NCBI RefSeq assembly: GCF_000731315.1
Contig: NZ_HG938353.1
Span: 2,666,001-2,730,000 of the forward strand
DNA: 64,000 bases
Direction: 5' to 3'
DNA from: Neorhizobium galegae bv. orientalis str. HAMBI 540
GTDB lineage: Bacteria; Pseudomonadota; Alphaproteobacteria; Rhizobiales; Rhizobiaceae
Below the pieces are notes generated by a model that made no database searches, had not been told where the DNA came from, and was given only the letters and a program-made list of their open reading frames with translations. The translations under genes and the position numbers were made by a program. Shown here in pieces: positions 34,792-43,410 of this stretch (within the stretch, counting starts at the first letter, position 1; every line of letters starts with the position of its first letter).

Positions 34792-35673
34792 ATGTCTCTG
34801 CTGACGCACGGTGACCGAAAGTATCAGTCAAGCACCTTGATTGGCAATGTGGCCGAATGGGATGCCCTGCGTGTTGAACAAAGGCGTATCGGACCCGGAG
34901 CACAGAATTGCGTGGGGCGGGAATGCACCGAACTTGCCTATATTCTATCCGGCCAAGCGAGGGTCCGGCGCAAAGGTGACGGGCAGACACAGGAAGGCAT
35001 CGCGCGTCCGGGAACAAGCTGGCTGGTTCCGGTTGGGACCCACGAGACCTTGCTCGAACTCGATGGATCGGTCGAATGCCTTTTGGTCTTCCTGCCCGCG
35101 AAGCTGCTGGAAGACAGTGCGCTTGCGGACTATGGGATCGATCCTGCTGGCACACAGCTTGCCTATGCGGGAGGTTTCGTCGATCCGGCCCTGGTGCGGA
35201 TCGGAACGGCGTTGCATGGTTTGCTTGGTGGTGGCGACGCCCCGATCGACCGAATCTATGCCGACGGGTTGCGCACGACGCTTGCGGCTCACCTCATGAG
35301 AAACTACACGGTTGGCCGATGGCGGGCGCCATCGCGAGCGTCCTCCCTCGATCCAAAAAAGCTGCAACGCGTGCTCGACTTCATCGAGGTGCGTTTGGGA
35401 GAGGACATCGCGCTGGATGACCTCGCAGGGGAGGCCTGCCTCAGCGCCTTCCATTTTTCTCGTCTGTTTCATGAAGCGACCGGTATGCCGCCCCATCGCT
35501 ACGTCATCGAAAGGCGCATCAAGGCAGCCCAGAAAATGCTCGTGTCCGGAAGGTCCACGATTGCGGGGATCGCTCTCGACGCGGGCTTTGGATCGCAGGC
35601 CAACTTTTGCCGGACATTCCGAAAGCTGACCGGGATGACACCAAGCCAGTTCCGAGAACAGTCCTTTGCGTGA
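34792..35673 (+). CDS. AraC-family transcriptional regulator with N-terminal cupin-like domain
   Basis: 293 residues. The C-terminal double helix-turn-helix is clear: LDFIEVRLGEDIALDDLAGE, then ACLSAFHFSRLFHEATGMPP, and the second unit IAGIALDAGFGSQANFCRTF ending in KLTGMTPSQFRE. The first ~170 residues form a cupin-like sensor (CTELAYILSGQARVRRKGDG). It precedes a rightward set of redox, hydrolase and transport genes (35809-41410) and is probably their activator. The effector is unknown. Confidence 0.9.
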   Translation: MSLLTHGDRKYQSSTLIGNVAEWDALRVEQRRIGPGAQNCVGRECTELAYILSGQARVRRKGDGQTQEGIARPGTSWLVPVGTHETLLELDGSVECLLVFLPAKLLEDSALADYGIDPAGTQLAYAGGFVDPALVRIGTALHGLLGGGDAPIDRIYADGLRTTLAAHLMRNYTVGRWRAPSRASSLDPKKLQRVLDFIEVRLGEDIALDDLAGEACLSAFHFSRLFHEATGMPPHRYVIERRIKAAQKMLVSGRSTIAGIALDAGFGSQANFCRTFRKLTGMTPSQFREQSFA

Positions 35674-35808
35674 AATGCGCCGCTGCGTCGCGTTTTAATA
35701 GCAATATCCGCTGCCACATCGGCAATATTTCGAAATACCGCCCTCCCCGGATCACCCTAGAAACAGGCAATGATTTTGACGTGATCGGCTCAAATCCGGG
35801 AGCATGAT

Positions 35809-36924
35809 ATGAAGGCGCCTGTTGTTCGAAGAGTCGCCGGACCCGCAGCAGGCTTCTTTGTGGCAGCGGTCGCCTATTTCTGTTTCTGGCCAGTGCCGGT
35901 GGAGCCCGTGTCATGGGTGGCCCAGGTTCCGCCCGGCTACGTCGGCGCGCACGCACCGAACCACCTCCTGTCCGGCTTGCGCAGAATCGACATCGGCACC
36001 GAGCATGGCCCAGAGCACATGGCAATTGGGCCTGACGGCAAGCTCTACGCAGCCATGACAAGCGGCAACCTGGTACGCATGAATCTTGACGGCGCAAAGC
36101 AGGAAGTTTTCGCCAATACAGGCGGGCGGGTTCTCGGGTTCGCCTTCGATGCTGGAGGCCGGATGGTCGTCGCCGATGCGATGAAGGGACTTCTTGCTAT
36201 CGACTCCGAGGGAGGCGTGAGCCTGCTGACAGACCGCGTCAGTACGAATGATCCGATTGTCTATGCCAATTCCGTCGCTACGGGACCGGACGGCACCATC
36301 TACTTCACCGAATCCTCAACGCGCTTTGCTCCCGCCGACTGGGGCGGGACGTACGAAGCGAGCGTGCTCGATATTATCGAACAATCCGCAACCGGCCGGG
36401 TTCTGGCGTTCGATCCGGCGAGCCGGCAGGCAAGGATCGTTGCCCACGGACTGTCGTTCGCCAATGGCATCGCCCTTTCGTCGGACGGTCTGAACCTGTT
36501 CGTCAACGAAACGGGCCGATATCGGATCTGGACGATCGATGCACGGGCGAATGACATAGATGTCCAGAGTGGCTCGCCGCAAGCTCGCATATTGCTCGAT
36601 AACTTGCCAGGCTATCCGGACAATCTGCTGCGGGGACGCGATGGGCGCATATGGGTGGGCCTTTTCAGGCCGCGCAATCCGGCGGCGGATTCACTCGCCC
36701 AGAGGCCGTTCTTTCGCAAGATATTACTGCGCCTGCCTCGATCCTTCCTGCCGACCGGCAAGCCTTACGGACATGTTTTTGCCATAGACGAAAAGGGCAA
36801 CGTTGTTCGGGACCTTCAGGATCCCGATGGCACCTATCCAGGAACGACCGGCGCCACCGAGACTGCCGATCGTCTCTATATCCACAGCCTGTCCGCGCCG
36901 GCGATCGGGTGGGTGCCGCGCTGA
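35809..36924 (+). CDS. Membrane-anchored SMP-30/strictosidine-synthase-like beta-propeller protein
   Basis: 371 residues. A single hydrophobic N-terminal segment (about 10-27) is followed by a six-bladed-propeller sequence with repeated GPDG motifs (IGPDGKLYAAM, TGPDGTIYFTE, LSSDGLNLFVNET, GRDGRIWVGLF). This pattern is shared by SMP-30/gluconolactonase and strictosidine-synthase/paraoxonase-like lactonases, which hydrolyse lactones with a central calcium. The anchor places it in the periplasm. GGGAG precedes the ATG. The substrate is not determinable. Confidence 0.8.
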   Translation: MKAPVVRRVAGPAAGFFVAAVAYFCFWPVPVEPVSWVAQVPPGYVGAHAPNHLLSGLRRIDIGTEHGPEHMAIGPDGKLYAAMTSGNLVRMNLDGAKQEVFANTGGRVLGFAFDAGGRMVVADAMKGLLAIDSEGGVSLLTDRVSTNDPIVYANSVATGPDGTIYFTESSTRFAPADWGGTYEASVLDIIEQSATGRVLAFDPASRQARIVAHGLSFANGIALSSDGLNLFVNETGRYRIWTIDARANDIDVQSGSPQARILLDNLPGYPDNLLRGRDGRIWVGLFRPRNPAADSLAQRPFFRKILLRLPRSFLPTGKPYGHVFAIDEKGNVVRDLQDPDGTYPGTTGATETADRLYIHSLSAPAIGWVPR

Positions 36925-37039
36925 TTGCCTGGTTTTCCGGGCGGAAGGTCGAGCGGAGGCGCGGCCCGCCGATCCTGGCCATTGATCTTAGCAAGCCCGC
37001 CGCAGCCGCGGTGGTCATCAACCCTCAAAGGAGAGTTCC

Positions 37040-37798
37040 ATGTCCATGAAGACTGTCATAGCTGCCGCTGCCATTGGGACGGCAAGCATCGCCTCATCGG
37101 CATATGCCGCCGGCGTCCCCTCCGTCGTCCTCGTGCACGGGGCCTGGGCCAATGGATCGAGTTGGGCGCAGGTGGTGCCGCTCCTGCAGGCGAAGGGGAT
37201 CAACGTCGTGGCTGTCCACAATCCTTTGTCTTCGTTCGAGGCTGATGTTGCCGCGACCCGCCGCGTGATCGTCGACCAGCCAGGGGACGTCATCCTCGTC
37301 GGACATTCCTATGGTGGCGCCGTGATCACCGAAGCCGGCAACAGCAACAAGGTTCGGGCGCTGGTCTATGTGGCGGCTTTCGCACCGTCAAAGGGCCAGT
37401 CCATTAACGCGATCGTACGCCAGGCGCCGGAGCCGCCGGCATGGCAGAAGGAAATCCATGCCGATGCGACCGGATTTCTCACATGGTCCGCGGAAGGAAT
37501 GGCACGCTACTTCGCTCCCGATATCTCACCCGCTGCGGCGGCATTGCTGGCCGCCACCCAGGCGCCGCTGTCTGCCGTTGCATTCGACGGTAAGGTGACA
37601 TCCGCAGCCTTTACCCAGAAGCCGAGCTGGTCCGTCATTTCCGACAACGACCAGATCATCCCGGCAGGCCTTCAGCAGGCCTTTGCCCAGACGATGAAGG
37701 CGACGACGGTCCATGTCGCCTCAAGTCACGTGCCGATGCTGTCGCAGCCGCAGGCCGTGGCGGATGCCATTCTCGCGGCGGTTGAAGGGACGCGGTGA
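37040..37798 (+). CDS. Secreted alpha/beta-hydrolase (EstC-like esterase)
   Basis: 252 residues with a signal peptide (MSMKTVIAAAAIGTASIASS, cleaved after AYAA). The oxyanion-hole motif is VLVHGAWANGSSW, the nucleophile elbow is VGHSYGGAV (Ser), and the acid/base partners are probably Asp in SDNDQIIPAG and His in ASSHVPMLSQP. It belongs to the EstC/salicylate-esterase-like group found often in rhizobia. AAAGGAGA gives a good ribosome site. It is probably co-transcribed with the propeller protein upstream. Confidence 0.85.
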   Translation: MSMKTVIAAAAIGTASIASSAYAAGVPSVVLVHGAWANGSSWAQVVPLLQAKGINVVAVHNPLSSFEADVAATRRVIVDQPGDVILVGHSYGGAVITEAGNSNKVRALVYVAAFAPSKGQSINAIVRQAPEPPAWQKEIHADATGFLTWSAEGMARYFAPDISPAAAALLAATQAPLSAVAFDGKVTSAAFTQKPSWSVISDNDQIIPAGLQQAFAQTMKATTVHVASSHVPMLSQPQAVADAILAAVEGTR

Positions 37799-38012
37799 AC
37801 GGCCACCGGCGATCCGACAATCCCAGTCAGTGGGCCACACGCCCCACTGACTGGCACTCGGGTTGCCGCCGCAATCCATGCCCCAAAAGCGCAATCGCTT
37901 TCAAACAAAAAGCAACATTGGCAAAGAGCACTTCCACTCAACCCAATAGGCTACCGGAGAAGAAAGCACCGCCCCAACCATGACGTCAACTCAATGTGAC
38001 GTGGAGAATATC
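37799..38012. other. Intergenic region with a strong hairpin, upstream of the 2TM gene
   Basis: 214 bases. A 12-bp hairpin near its start (listed separately) may end the hydrolase transcript. The remainder is the leader of the small membrane protein gene. Confidence 0.4.
37823..37854. terminator. Hairpin after the alpha/beta-hydrolase gene
   Basis: Perfect 12-bp inverted repeat (CCAGTCAGTGGG / CCCACTGACTGG) with an 8-nt loop, 25 bp after the hydrolase stop. No T tract follows, so it may attenuate or protect mRNA rather than end it fully. Confidence 0.55.
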
Positions 38013-38222
38013 ATGAAAAACGCCAGTCAGGCCGAAAAGCAGCTTGGGCTTCGCATCCATGCAATCGCCTTCGTTCCGAGCATCATTGTGCTTGTCGTCA
38101 TCAACCTGTTCACCGGGGCGCCCTACTGGGTTCTCTGGGTGCTGCTGGGCTGGGGGATCGGGCTTCTCGCGCACTGGCTGTCCGTTCGCTATCAGACCGC
38201 GGGCAAGCGCGAAATTCCCTGA
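38013..38222 (+). CDS. Small 2TM-domain membrane protein
   Basis: 69 residues from the ATG at 38013, supported by GGAG eight bases upstream. Two hydrophobic helices (about 14-33 and 38-55) follow a short polar N-terminus, ending in a basic tail. It matches the 2TM domain family found alone or attached to regulators. The role is unknown. It lies between the hydrolase and the MFS gene in the same direction. Confidence 0.75.
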   Translation: MKNASQAEKQLGLRIHAIAFVPSIIVLVVINLFTGAPYWVLWVLLGWGIGLLAHWLSVRYQTAGKREIP

Positions 38223-38310
38223 CGCGCACCGACGGCAGGCAGGTCGCCGGAGAAGACATGCCGCGTCCATCTCGGCCGGTGACCGGTTTCCCAGATACAG
38301 GAGATGAAAC

Positions 38311-39567
38311 ATGACCGTTTCAAACGATGCCGGAATCGTCCCGGCTGCTACCAAGGCCACGACCGACGAGACGTTTCATCCTGACGGTGGTTCCGTGCCT
38401 CGATCAAGAACGGGCAGGCTGACCTTACTGGCGCTGGCCTTGGGAACGTTCTGCATCGGCACCACCGAATTTGCCAGCATGGGCATCATCCAGCTTTTCG
38501 CGGGGAGCCTCGGGGTCGATCTTGCGACGGCGACGCATGCGATAACCGCCTATGCGATCGGCGTGGTGATGGGCGCTCCGATCCTGACGATAGCCGCCGC
38601 AAGGTTGAACCGGCGCACACTCCTTCTTCTTCTCATCGGCGTATTCGTTGCAGGCAATATATTGTCCGCGCTTGCCGACAGCCTGGCGTTTTTCGTCGCG
38701 GCACGGTTTATCAGCGGATTGCCGCAAGGCGCCTATTTCGGTGCCGGCGCCGTGGTGGCGTCATATGTCGTGGGTCCGGGCCGCTCCGGCCAGGCGTTTG
38801 CGATCGTCATGACCGGGCTGACCATCGCCACTATCATAGGGTCGCCGCTGGCCACGTTCCTGGGCCAAAGCGTCGGCTGGCGGGAGACCTATCTGTGCAT
38901 CGCCACCCTCGGCCTGGTGTCATTCATCTCGCTTTGGCTTTTCGTTCCCCGCACATCCGCGCTCGATGGCGCCTCGATCGCTCATGAGCTGAGCGGTTTG
39001 CGCAAGGGGCGTGTCTGGTTGATGATGGTGGTCGCCGCGCTTGGAATTTCCAGCATCTTCGCCGTCTATACCTTCATCGCGCCGTTCGTGACCGATCTCG
39101 TGCTACTCCGGCCGGAGATGATACCGCCGGCCTTGGCTGTCTTCGGCGTCGGAATGACTGTTGGCAATCTCTATGGTGGTCGGCTTGCCGACCGGTATCC
39201 GAGGCTCGGCATCACTGCCGGCTACGGGTGTACCCTCCTGGTGCTTGTTCTGCTGGCCCTGTGGGGCGCCAACCCTTGGGTGTTTTTTCCGGCGATGTTC
39301 GGGGTCGGGGCGACGATGATGGTGGCCATCCCCACCATCCAGGTGAGATTGACAGCTCTGGCCCCGGAATCCACAACGCTGATGGGTGCTATGAACCTGG
39401 CTTCACTCAACGTTGCCAATGCGCTTGGCGCATGGGCGGGTGGCCTTACGATCGGTGCGGGGCTGGGCCTTCTGTGGACTGTCTGGGCTGGTTTCCTCCT
39501 GACCTCGGCGGGACTGGTCCTGTTCATCGTTGCGATGTCCGCAGATCATCGCCGGTCCGGGGGATGA
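38311..39567 (+). CDS. MFS transporter, AraJ-like (DHA1 family)
   Basis: 418 residues with about twelve membrane segments after a 35-residue polar N-terminus. The TM1 motif TFCIGTTEFASMGIIQ and the antiporter motif C region (GSPLATFLGQSVGWRETY) are characteristic of DHA1 sugar or drug efflux proteins such as AraJ/YdhP. ACAGGAGATG provides the ribosome site. It is part of the AraC-led cluster, so it probably exports the compound or product handled there. Confidence 0.85.
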   Translation: MTVSNDAGIVPAATKATTDETFHPDGGSVPRSRTGRLTLLALALGTFCIGTTEFASMGIIQLFAGSLGVDLATATHAITAYAIGVVMGAPILTIAAARLNRRTLLLLLIGVFVAGNILSALADSLAFFVAARFISGLPQGAYFGAGAVVASYVVGPGRSGQAFAIVMTGLTIATIIGSPLATFLGQSVGWRETYLCIATLGLVSFISLWLFVPRTSALDGASIAHELSGLRKGRVWLMMVVAALGISSIFAVYTFIAPFVTDLVLLRPEMIPPALAVFGVGMTVGNLYGGRLADRYPRLGITAGYGCTLLVLVLLALWGANPWVFFPAMFGVGATMMVAIPTIQVRLTALAPESTTLMGAMNLASLNVANALGAWAGGLTIGAGLGLLWTVWAGFLLTSAGLVLFIVAMSADHRRSGG

Positions 39568-39634
39568 TGACGGTGATCGGCCGGTGCAAGAGCGCGATCG
39601 CGGGCGCTTGTCGCCTGCGAATATGGGAGTGACC

Positions 39635-40354
39635 ATGAGACCCAGGGTTACATTGCACATGATGTCCAGCATCGATGGCCGGATCAATACGGTGGGCTGG
39701 CCGGTGTCGGCGGATTGCCACGACGCCTACGAGATGCTGCACCGCGACCTGCGCAGCGATGCGTGGCTTGTCGGCCGCGTTACGATGGCGGAATTCGCAC
39801 TTGGCGAAATGCGCCCGATGCTCGCCGACAGGATTTATCCACGCCAAACCTGGAAAGCGGCCGCGGCAGGGATGGCCCCCTATGCCGTCTATCTCGACAG
39901 GTCGGGCTGCCTGCATCTCAACCGTGAGCGGGTAAACGGGGATGCGCTGATAGCGGTCCTGACAACGAATGTATCCGACGATTACATTGCGGAACTGCAC
40001 AGGGATGGCATCTCCTATATTTTCGCCGGCGATACGGAGCTCGACCTTCATCGCGCACTCCACATCCTGCGCACCGAATTTGGCATCGAAACGATCCTGC
40101 TCGAAGGCGGGGGCGCGATCAATGGCGCCTTTCTAAGGCGAGATCTGATCGACGAAGTCAGTCTTCTGATCCTGCCAATCGCCGATGGCAAGCCGGGCGT
40201 GCCGACCACCTTCGACCACAATATCGCCGGTGCGCGTCCCCTTGAGCTGATCTCGGTGAACATCCTCAGAGGTGGACTATTGCATGTGCGTTATCAGGTC
40301 ATGTCTGCAGACCATGCCCCCGGCGGGCGGGCAGTCGCCCCACCCGCTTCATAG
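39635..40354 (+). CDS. RibD C-terminal/dihydrofolate-reductase-like NADPH reductase
   Basis: 239 residues from the ATG at 39635, which has GGGAG in front; a longer frame overlaps the MFS gene and is excluded. The opening TLHMMSSIDGRI is the RibD-type strand motif, and the NADPH-binding part includes LHILRTEFGIETILLEGGGA and INGAFLRRDLIDEVSLLILP. The fold reduces a pyrimidine or related ring or keto group. It stands apart from any riboflavin genes, so a role in secondary redox metabolism is more likely. Confidence 0.82.
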   Translation: MRPRVTLHMMSSIDGRINTVGWPVSADCHDAYEMLHRDLRSDAWLVGRVTMAEFALGEMRPMLADRIYPRQTWKAAAAGMAPYAVYLDRSGCLHLNRERVNGDALIAVLTTNVSDDYIAELHRDGISYIFAGDTELDLHRALHILRTEFGIETILLEGGGAINGAFLRRDLIDEVSLLILPIADGKPGVPTTFDHNIAGARPLELISVNILRGGLLHVRYQVMSADHAPGGRAVAPPAS

Positions 40355-40399
40355 CCTGACCGCACGGCGCGGCTCTCAACATCGAAAGGATGGCAACAA

Positions 40400-41410
40400 A
40401 TGACACTCAAGGATATTCTCCCCGGTCGGCTGGGGTTCGGCACTGCACCCCTTGGCAACATGTTCCGCGCGATCCCGGAGGAAGAGGCATTCGAGACTGT
40501 GGAAGCGGCCTGGAACGACGGGATCAGGTATTTCGACAATGCCCCTTTCTATGGGGCGGGCCTCGCCGAAATCCGCATGGGCGAGGCGCTCGCGAACAAG
40601 CCGCGCGACGAATATGTGATCAGCACCAAGGTCGGCCGGCTGGTTCTCGACGAAATCGAGGACGTCAGCGACAGTGGCTTCGGAGAAAACGGAGTCTTCA
40701 AATACGGCCGTCGCAACAAGGTCGTTAACGACTATTCGGCCGACGCGACGATGCGCTCCATCGAAGGTAGTCTCGAACGATTGAAAACCGACCGGATCGA
40801 GATCGTCTGGGTGCACGACGTTGCGCAGGATTTCCATGGCGACGAATGGCTGGGCATTTTTGAAAGCGCACGTCTCGGCGCCTTTCGGGTGCTGGATCGC
40901 TTGCGGGACGAAGGTGTCATCAAGGCCTGGGGCCTGGGCGTCAACCGGGTGGAGCCGATCGAATTGCTGCTCGGCCTCAAGGAACCACGTCCGGACGGCT
41001 TTCTTCTCGCGGGCCGCTACTCCCTGCTGGATCACGACCGCGCGCTACAACGCGTCATGCCTGTGGTCGCGGAACGGGGCCTCGGGATCATCGTCGGCGG
41101 TCCCTACAGTTCCGGCGCGCTCGTCGGCGGCCCGAACTTCGAATATTCACCTGCTACGCCGCAGATCCTGGACAAGGTGGCAAAGATCAGGGCGATCGCG
41201 GACCGCCACGGAGTCAGCATGAAGGCCGCCGGCCTGCATTTCGCTCTCGCGAACCCGGCCGTGGCCGGCGTCATTCCGGGGGCCAGCCGACCGGAGCGGA
41301 TCGCGGAGGACAGCGCTGCCTATGCCGAAATGGTGCCGGTGGCCTTCTGGCGTGACCTGCGCCACGCCGGTCTCGTCAATCCCGATGCTCCCGTTCCTGA
41401 AACGAATTGA
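40400..41410 (+). CDS. Aldo/keto reductase (pyridoxal 4-dehydrogenase/L-fucose dehydrogenase-like)
   Basis: 336 residues, an AKR TIM barrel. The catalytic tetrad is visible: Asp and Tyr in YFDNAPFYGAG, Lys in ISTKVGR, and His in WVHDVAQD. The C-terminal IPGASRPERIAED binds the NADP phosphate. The N-terminus LGFGTAPLGNM is that of the AKR15-type group that includes pyridoxal 4-dehydrogenase. AAAGGATG lies upstream of the ATG. It is the last intact gene of the AraC-led cluster. Confidence 0.88.
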   Translation: MTLKDILPGRLGFGTAPLGNMFRAIPEEEAFETVEAAWNDGIRYFDNAPFYGAGLAEIRMGEALANKPRDEYVISTKVGRLVLDEIEDVSDSGFGENGVFKYGRRNKVVNDYSADATMRSIEGSLERLKTDRIEIVWVHDVAQDFHGDEWLGIFESARLGAFRVLDRLRDEGVIKAWGLGVNRVEPIELLLGLKEPRPDGFLLAGRYSLLDHDRALQRVMPVVAERGLGIIVGGPYSSGALVGGPNFEYSPATPQILDKVAKIRAIADRHGVSMKAAGLHFALANPAVAGVIPGASRPERIAEDSAAYAEMVPVAFWRDLRHAGLVNPDAPVPETN

Positions 41411-41482
41411 ACCGATCTCGCCGGCCGGGTGGAGAGCCGTTCCGTCACTCTAGTCATGGCACTGCCGATCGAAGGACAGAAC

Positions 41483-41776
41483 ATGTTTGCCGCACGGCAT
41501 AGATCTCGAGGCCGCTTTTCCCTGGTGACAGGTCTCGCCATCTGGCAGGCAATCCAGGCCACATCTGTCCAGGCTCACGTCAAGTGGTTCGCACCATATA
41601 TCGTAGGCGCACCGCCGGCACCCGTCAGCCTTACCTTGTCCAATGAATGGTTCTGGCTCGGAATTGGGTTCGTCGTCGTGTTTTTTGCCGTGGCGCGTGC
41701 TTTCGAGCGCAGCAGGTTCGGGGACCCGCCGGTGAAGGATCGCATTCGACGTACGCAGCTTCTCAAGTTCCCTTGA
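41483..41776 (+). pseudogene. Truncated N-terminal part of an unidentified membrane protein
   Basis: 97 codons from an ATG with AAGGA in front. A signal peptide (cleaved near SVQA) is followed by HVKWFAPYIVGAPPAP and one hydrophobic helix (EWFWLGIGFVVVFFAVARAF). The reading continues into sequence that, on the opposite strand, is the end of an FtsH-like gene (junction near 41755), so the final residues are accidental. I read it as the beginning of a multi-helix membrane protein cut by a rearrangement; it may still be expressed. Confidence 0.55.
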
Positions 41777-42350
41777 GTCCGATGCGTTGCTGTATGAAAG
41801 GCCATCGCCCATTCCAAGCGCCGCCAACATGTATGTCGCTAGGTCCGTGGCTCGCTGCAAATCCGAACCCATCACACCGCCTGATCCATCGTGCATGGTC
41901 CCAAGGATCACCTCTTCGGCCGCGCGTCCGCCCAGAAGCATCGAGATCTCGTTGAGATATGATTCCCGGCTCCTCTGAAGGCGGACATTGCGAATCCATG
42001 AGACGAATGCCGTGTTCCCGCTCCTGTGACTGTGGAACCGCTGCACGGTCACCAGATCAGGCCTCCCAATCCCGAGCGACATTCCAACGACAGCATGTCC
42101 CGCTTCATGTACACAAGCCATCCACCGGATCTCACCCTCGATAGGCACCGGCCTCGGCAGGATCGCCTTTATGTCGTCGAGCGTGACAGTGCTACGTCGT
42201 TTTCTGGCATTCCGTCGCGCATCGCGCGCGAGCTGTGCCAGTTCGGCTCCGGCATAGCCAAGGTTGCCGACATCGATGACGCTGTGGCCGCTTATCGGAG
42301 CAGCATTGATATCAAGACGATCGTGGACAGGCTTGGCGTCAGCATGCCGA
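41755..42350 (-). pseudogene. Internal fragment of an FtsH-like AAA+/M41 protease gene
   Basis: On the minus strand this reads as the AAA+ lid (GYAGAELAQLARDARRNARK, then STVTLDDIKAILPRPVPIE) followed by an M41 peptidase domain: zinc motif HEAGHAV, GGRAAEEVILG, and the third-ligand Asp in SDLQRATDLAT. The Walker motifs are absent and the C-terminus ends near LEKLRTSN. There is no start codon in frame before 42148. Both ends run into unrelated sequences, so it is a piece inserted or left behind by recombination. Confidence 0.75.
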
Positions 42351-43006
42351 CAGGACAGCAGATCATCCGCATGGGAGTCCTGACTCCGATCTACGGCACG
42401 GAGAAGGACATGAAGGCGAAATTCTCGGAGAATGCAGTCAACAAATTGCTGGACGATCTCATGCTCGATCTGGAAGAGCAGGACGAAAATGATGACATCG
42501 TCTCCCTCGACTACGCTTTCAAGCGAGCCGGCTGTCGGATCTCGGACATCATCGTGGGAATGGTCAACGGAGGAATCGCGAAGCGCTACCTCTCCAAGGA
42601 TCCCACGAAGATCGGGTTCGCGAGACTGCTCGTTAGCCTACGCGAGGTGAAGGCGGAATTCGCTCCCGAATCTCCCGGCCTGAAACGGCATGAATTCGCG
42701 CGGACGCTTGGTCTCGATCGCGCGACGGCGATGGCATTCTTCGAATCCGGTTTCTTCAAAATCGGCCATTCGGAGGGCAGAGTTAACCGCCGAGCCCACG
42801 ATACCGTCACCCAGGAATCGTTCGACGCGTTCTTCCGCGAACATGCGAGTTTGGCCGAACTTGCCAGGGGCTGGATGCAGCCGAGTAAACTGCGGACGGG
42901 TCTGACCAGGGCATCTATCCTCCCGGTCTGGGCTTGCCGGGAACGCAGGATCGCAACCTTCTATCGACGATCTGACGTAGAAGCCTACCGCGGCAGAAAT
43001 TGTTAA
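42290..43006 (+). pseudogene. C-terminal part of a possible TniQ-like transposition protein
   Basis: About 235 coding-like residues, open through to the TAA at 43004. Helix-turn-helix-like segments occur at SSIDIKTIVDRLGVSMPTGQ and again near the end (EHASLAELARGWMQPSKLRT, then IATFYRRSDVEAY), the repeated architecture seen in the C-terminal halves of rhizobial TniQ proteins. The N-terminal zinc-finger part is missing, replaced by FtsH-like antisense sequence. The longer open frame back to 42026 is accidental. TniQ assignment is tentative. Confidence 0.4.
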
Positions 43007-43033
43007 GTCTGTCCTCGACATCCAGAACATTCG

Positions 43034-43064
43034 AAGCCCCGGCACCAAGTGCCGGGGCTTTTTT
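43034..43064 (+). terminator. Rho-independent terminator after the TniQ-like remnant
   Basis: A 12-bp perfect stem (AAGCCCCGGCAC / GTGCCGGGGCTT) with a CAA loop, followed by a T run on the plus strand. It lies 28 bp after the stop of the remnant gene, so the remnant retains its original 3' end. Confidence 0.9.
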
Positions 43065-43149
43065 AGGCGACTTTCGCTGGACGTGCTTAAAAACCGTGTC
43101 GGATCTGAGAGCGCTATCGTGCCAAATCAGCGGGTATGTCTGGAAAAGC

Positions 43150-43410
43150 ACCATTGTTTCGAAACAACAATTTTCGAAACCGTGACTTTTCTCAGTGGTC
43201 TGCTCACTGAGCAGCCTGCGGTGATGAGTCACTTTTCCCAACGTTAGGGGGCATATCGCCCCCTAAAAAGAGTCACTGAGTTCAAAACCCATGATTTCCA
43301 GAGCGTGGTACGAAGCAGCTCTGGAGTTCCACCCGCGTACAGACGATCTTCAACCCGATCGGGGAACAACTGTCTCGGAAGCCAGGACGACACCTCTCCG
43401 CCTTGTTCTA
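43150..43410. other. Gene-free stretch dense in palindromes
   Basis: Contains a perfect 14-bp palindrome (43154-43167, TTGTTTCGAAACAA), a hairpin CTGCTCA-C-TGAGCAG (43200-43214), a 9-bp stem with ATATC loop (43244-43266), and similar GTSACTTTTC-type direct repeats near 43182 and 43229. It may be a transposon end or a complex operator. I see no gene. Confidence 0.5.
43218..43231 (+). repeat. Left copy of a 14-bp inverted repeat flanking the FMO/PNPOx module
   Basis: GCGGTGATGAGTCA. Its exact reverse complement lies at 46777-46790, on the other side of the three-gene module. The match is exactly 14 bp; chance is possible in a window of this size. Confidence 0.4.

Noticed and set aside
42026..42290. 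Front part of the 326-codon plus-strand frame
   Set aside because: This part is antisense to a convincing FtsH-like sequence and lacks TniQ-like composition; only the later part looks coding on the plus strand.
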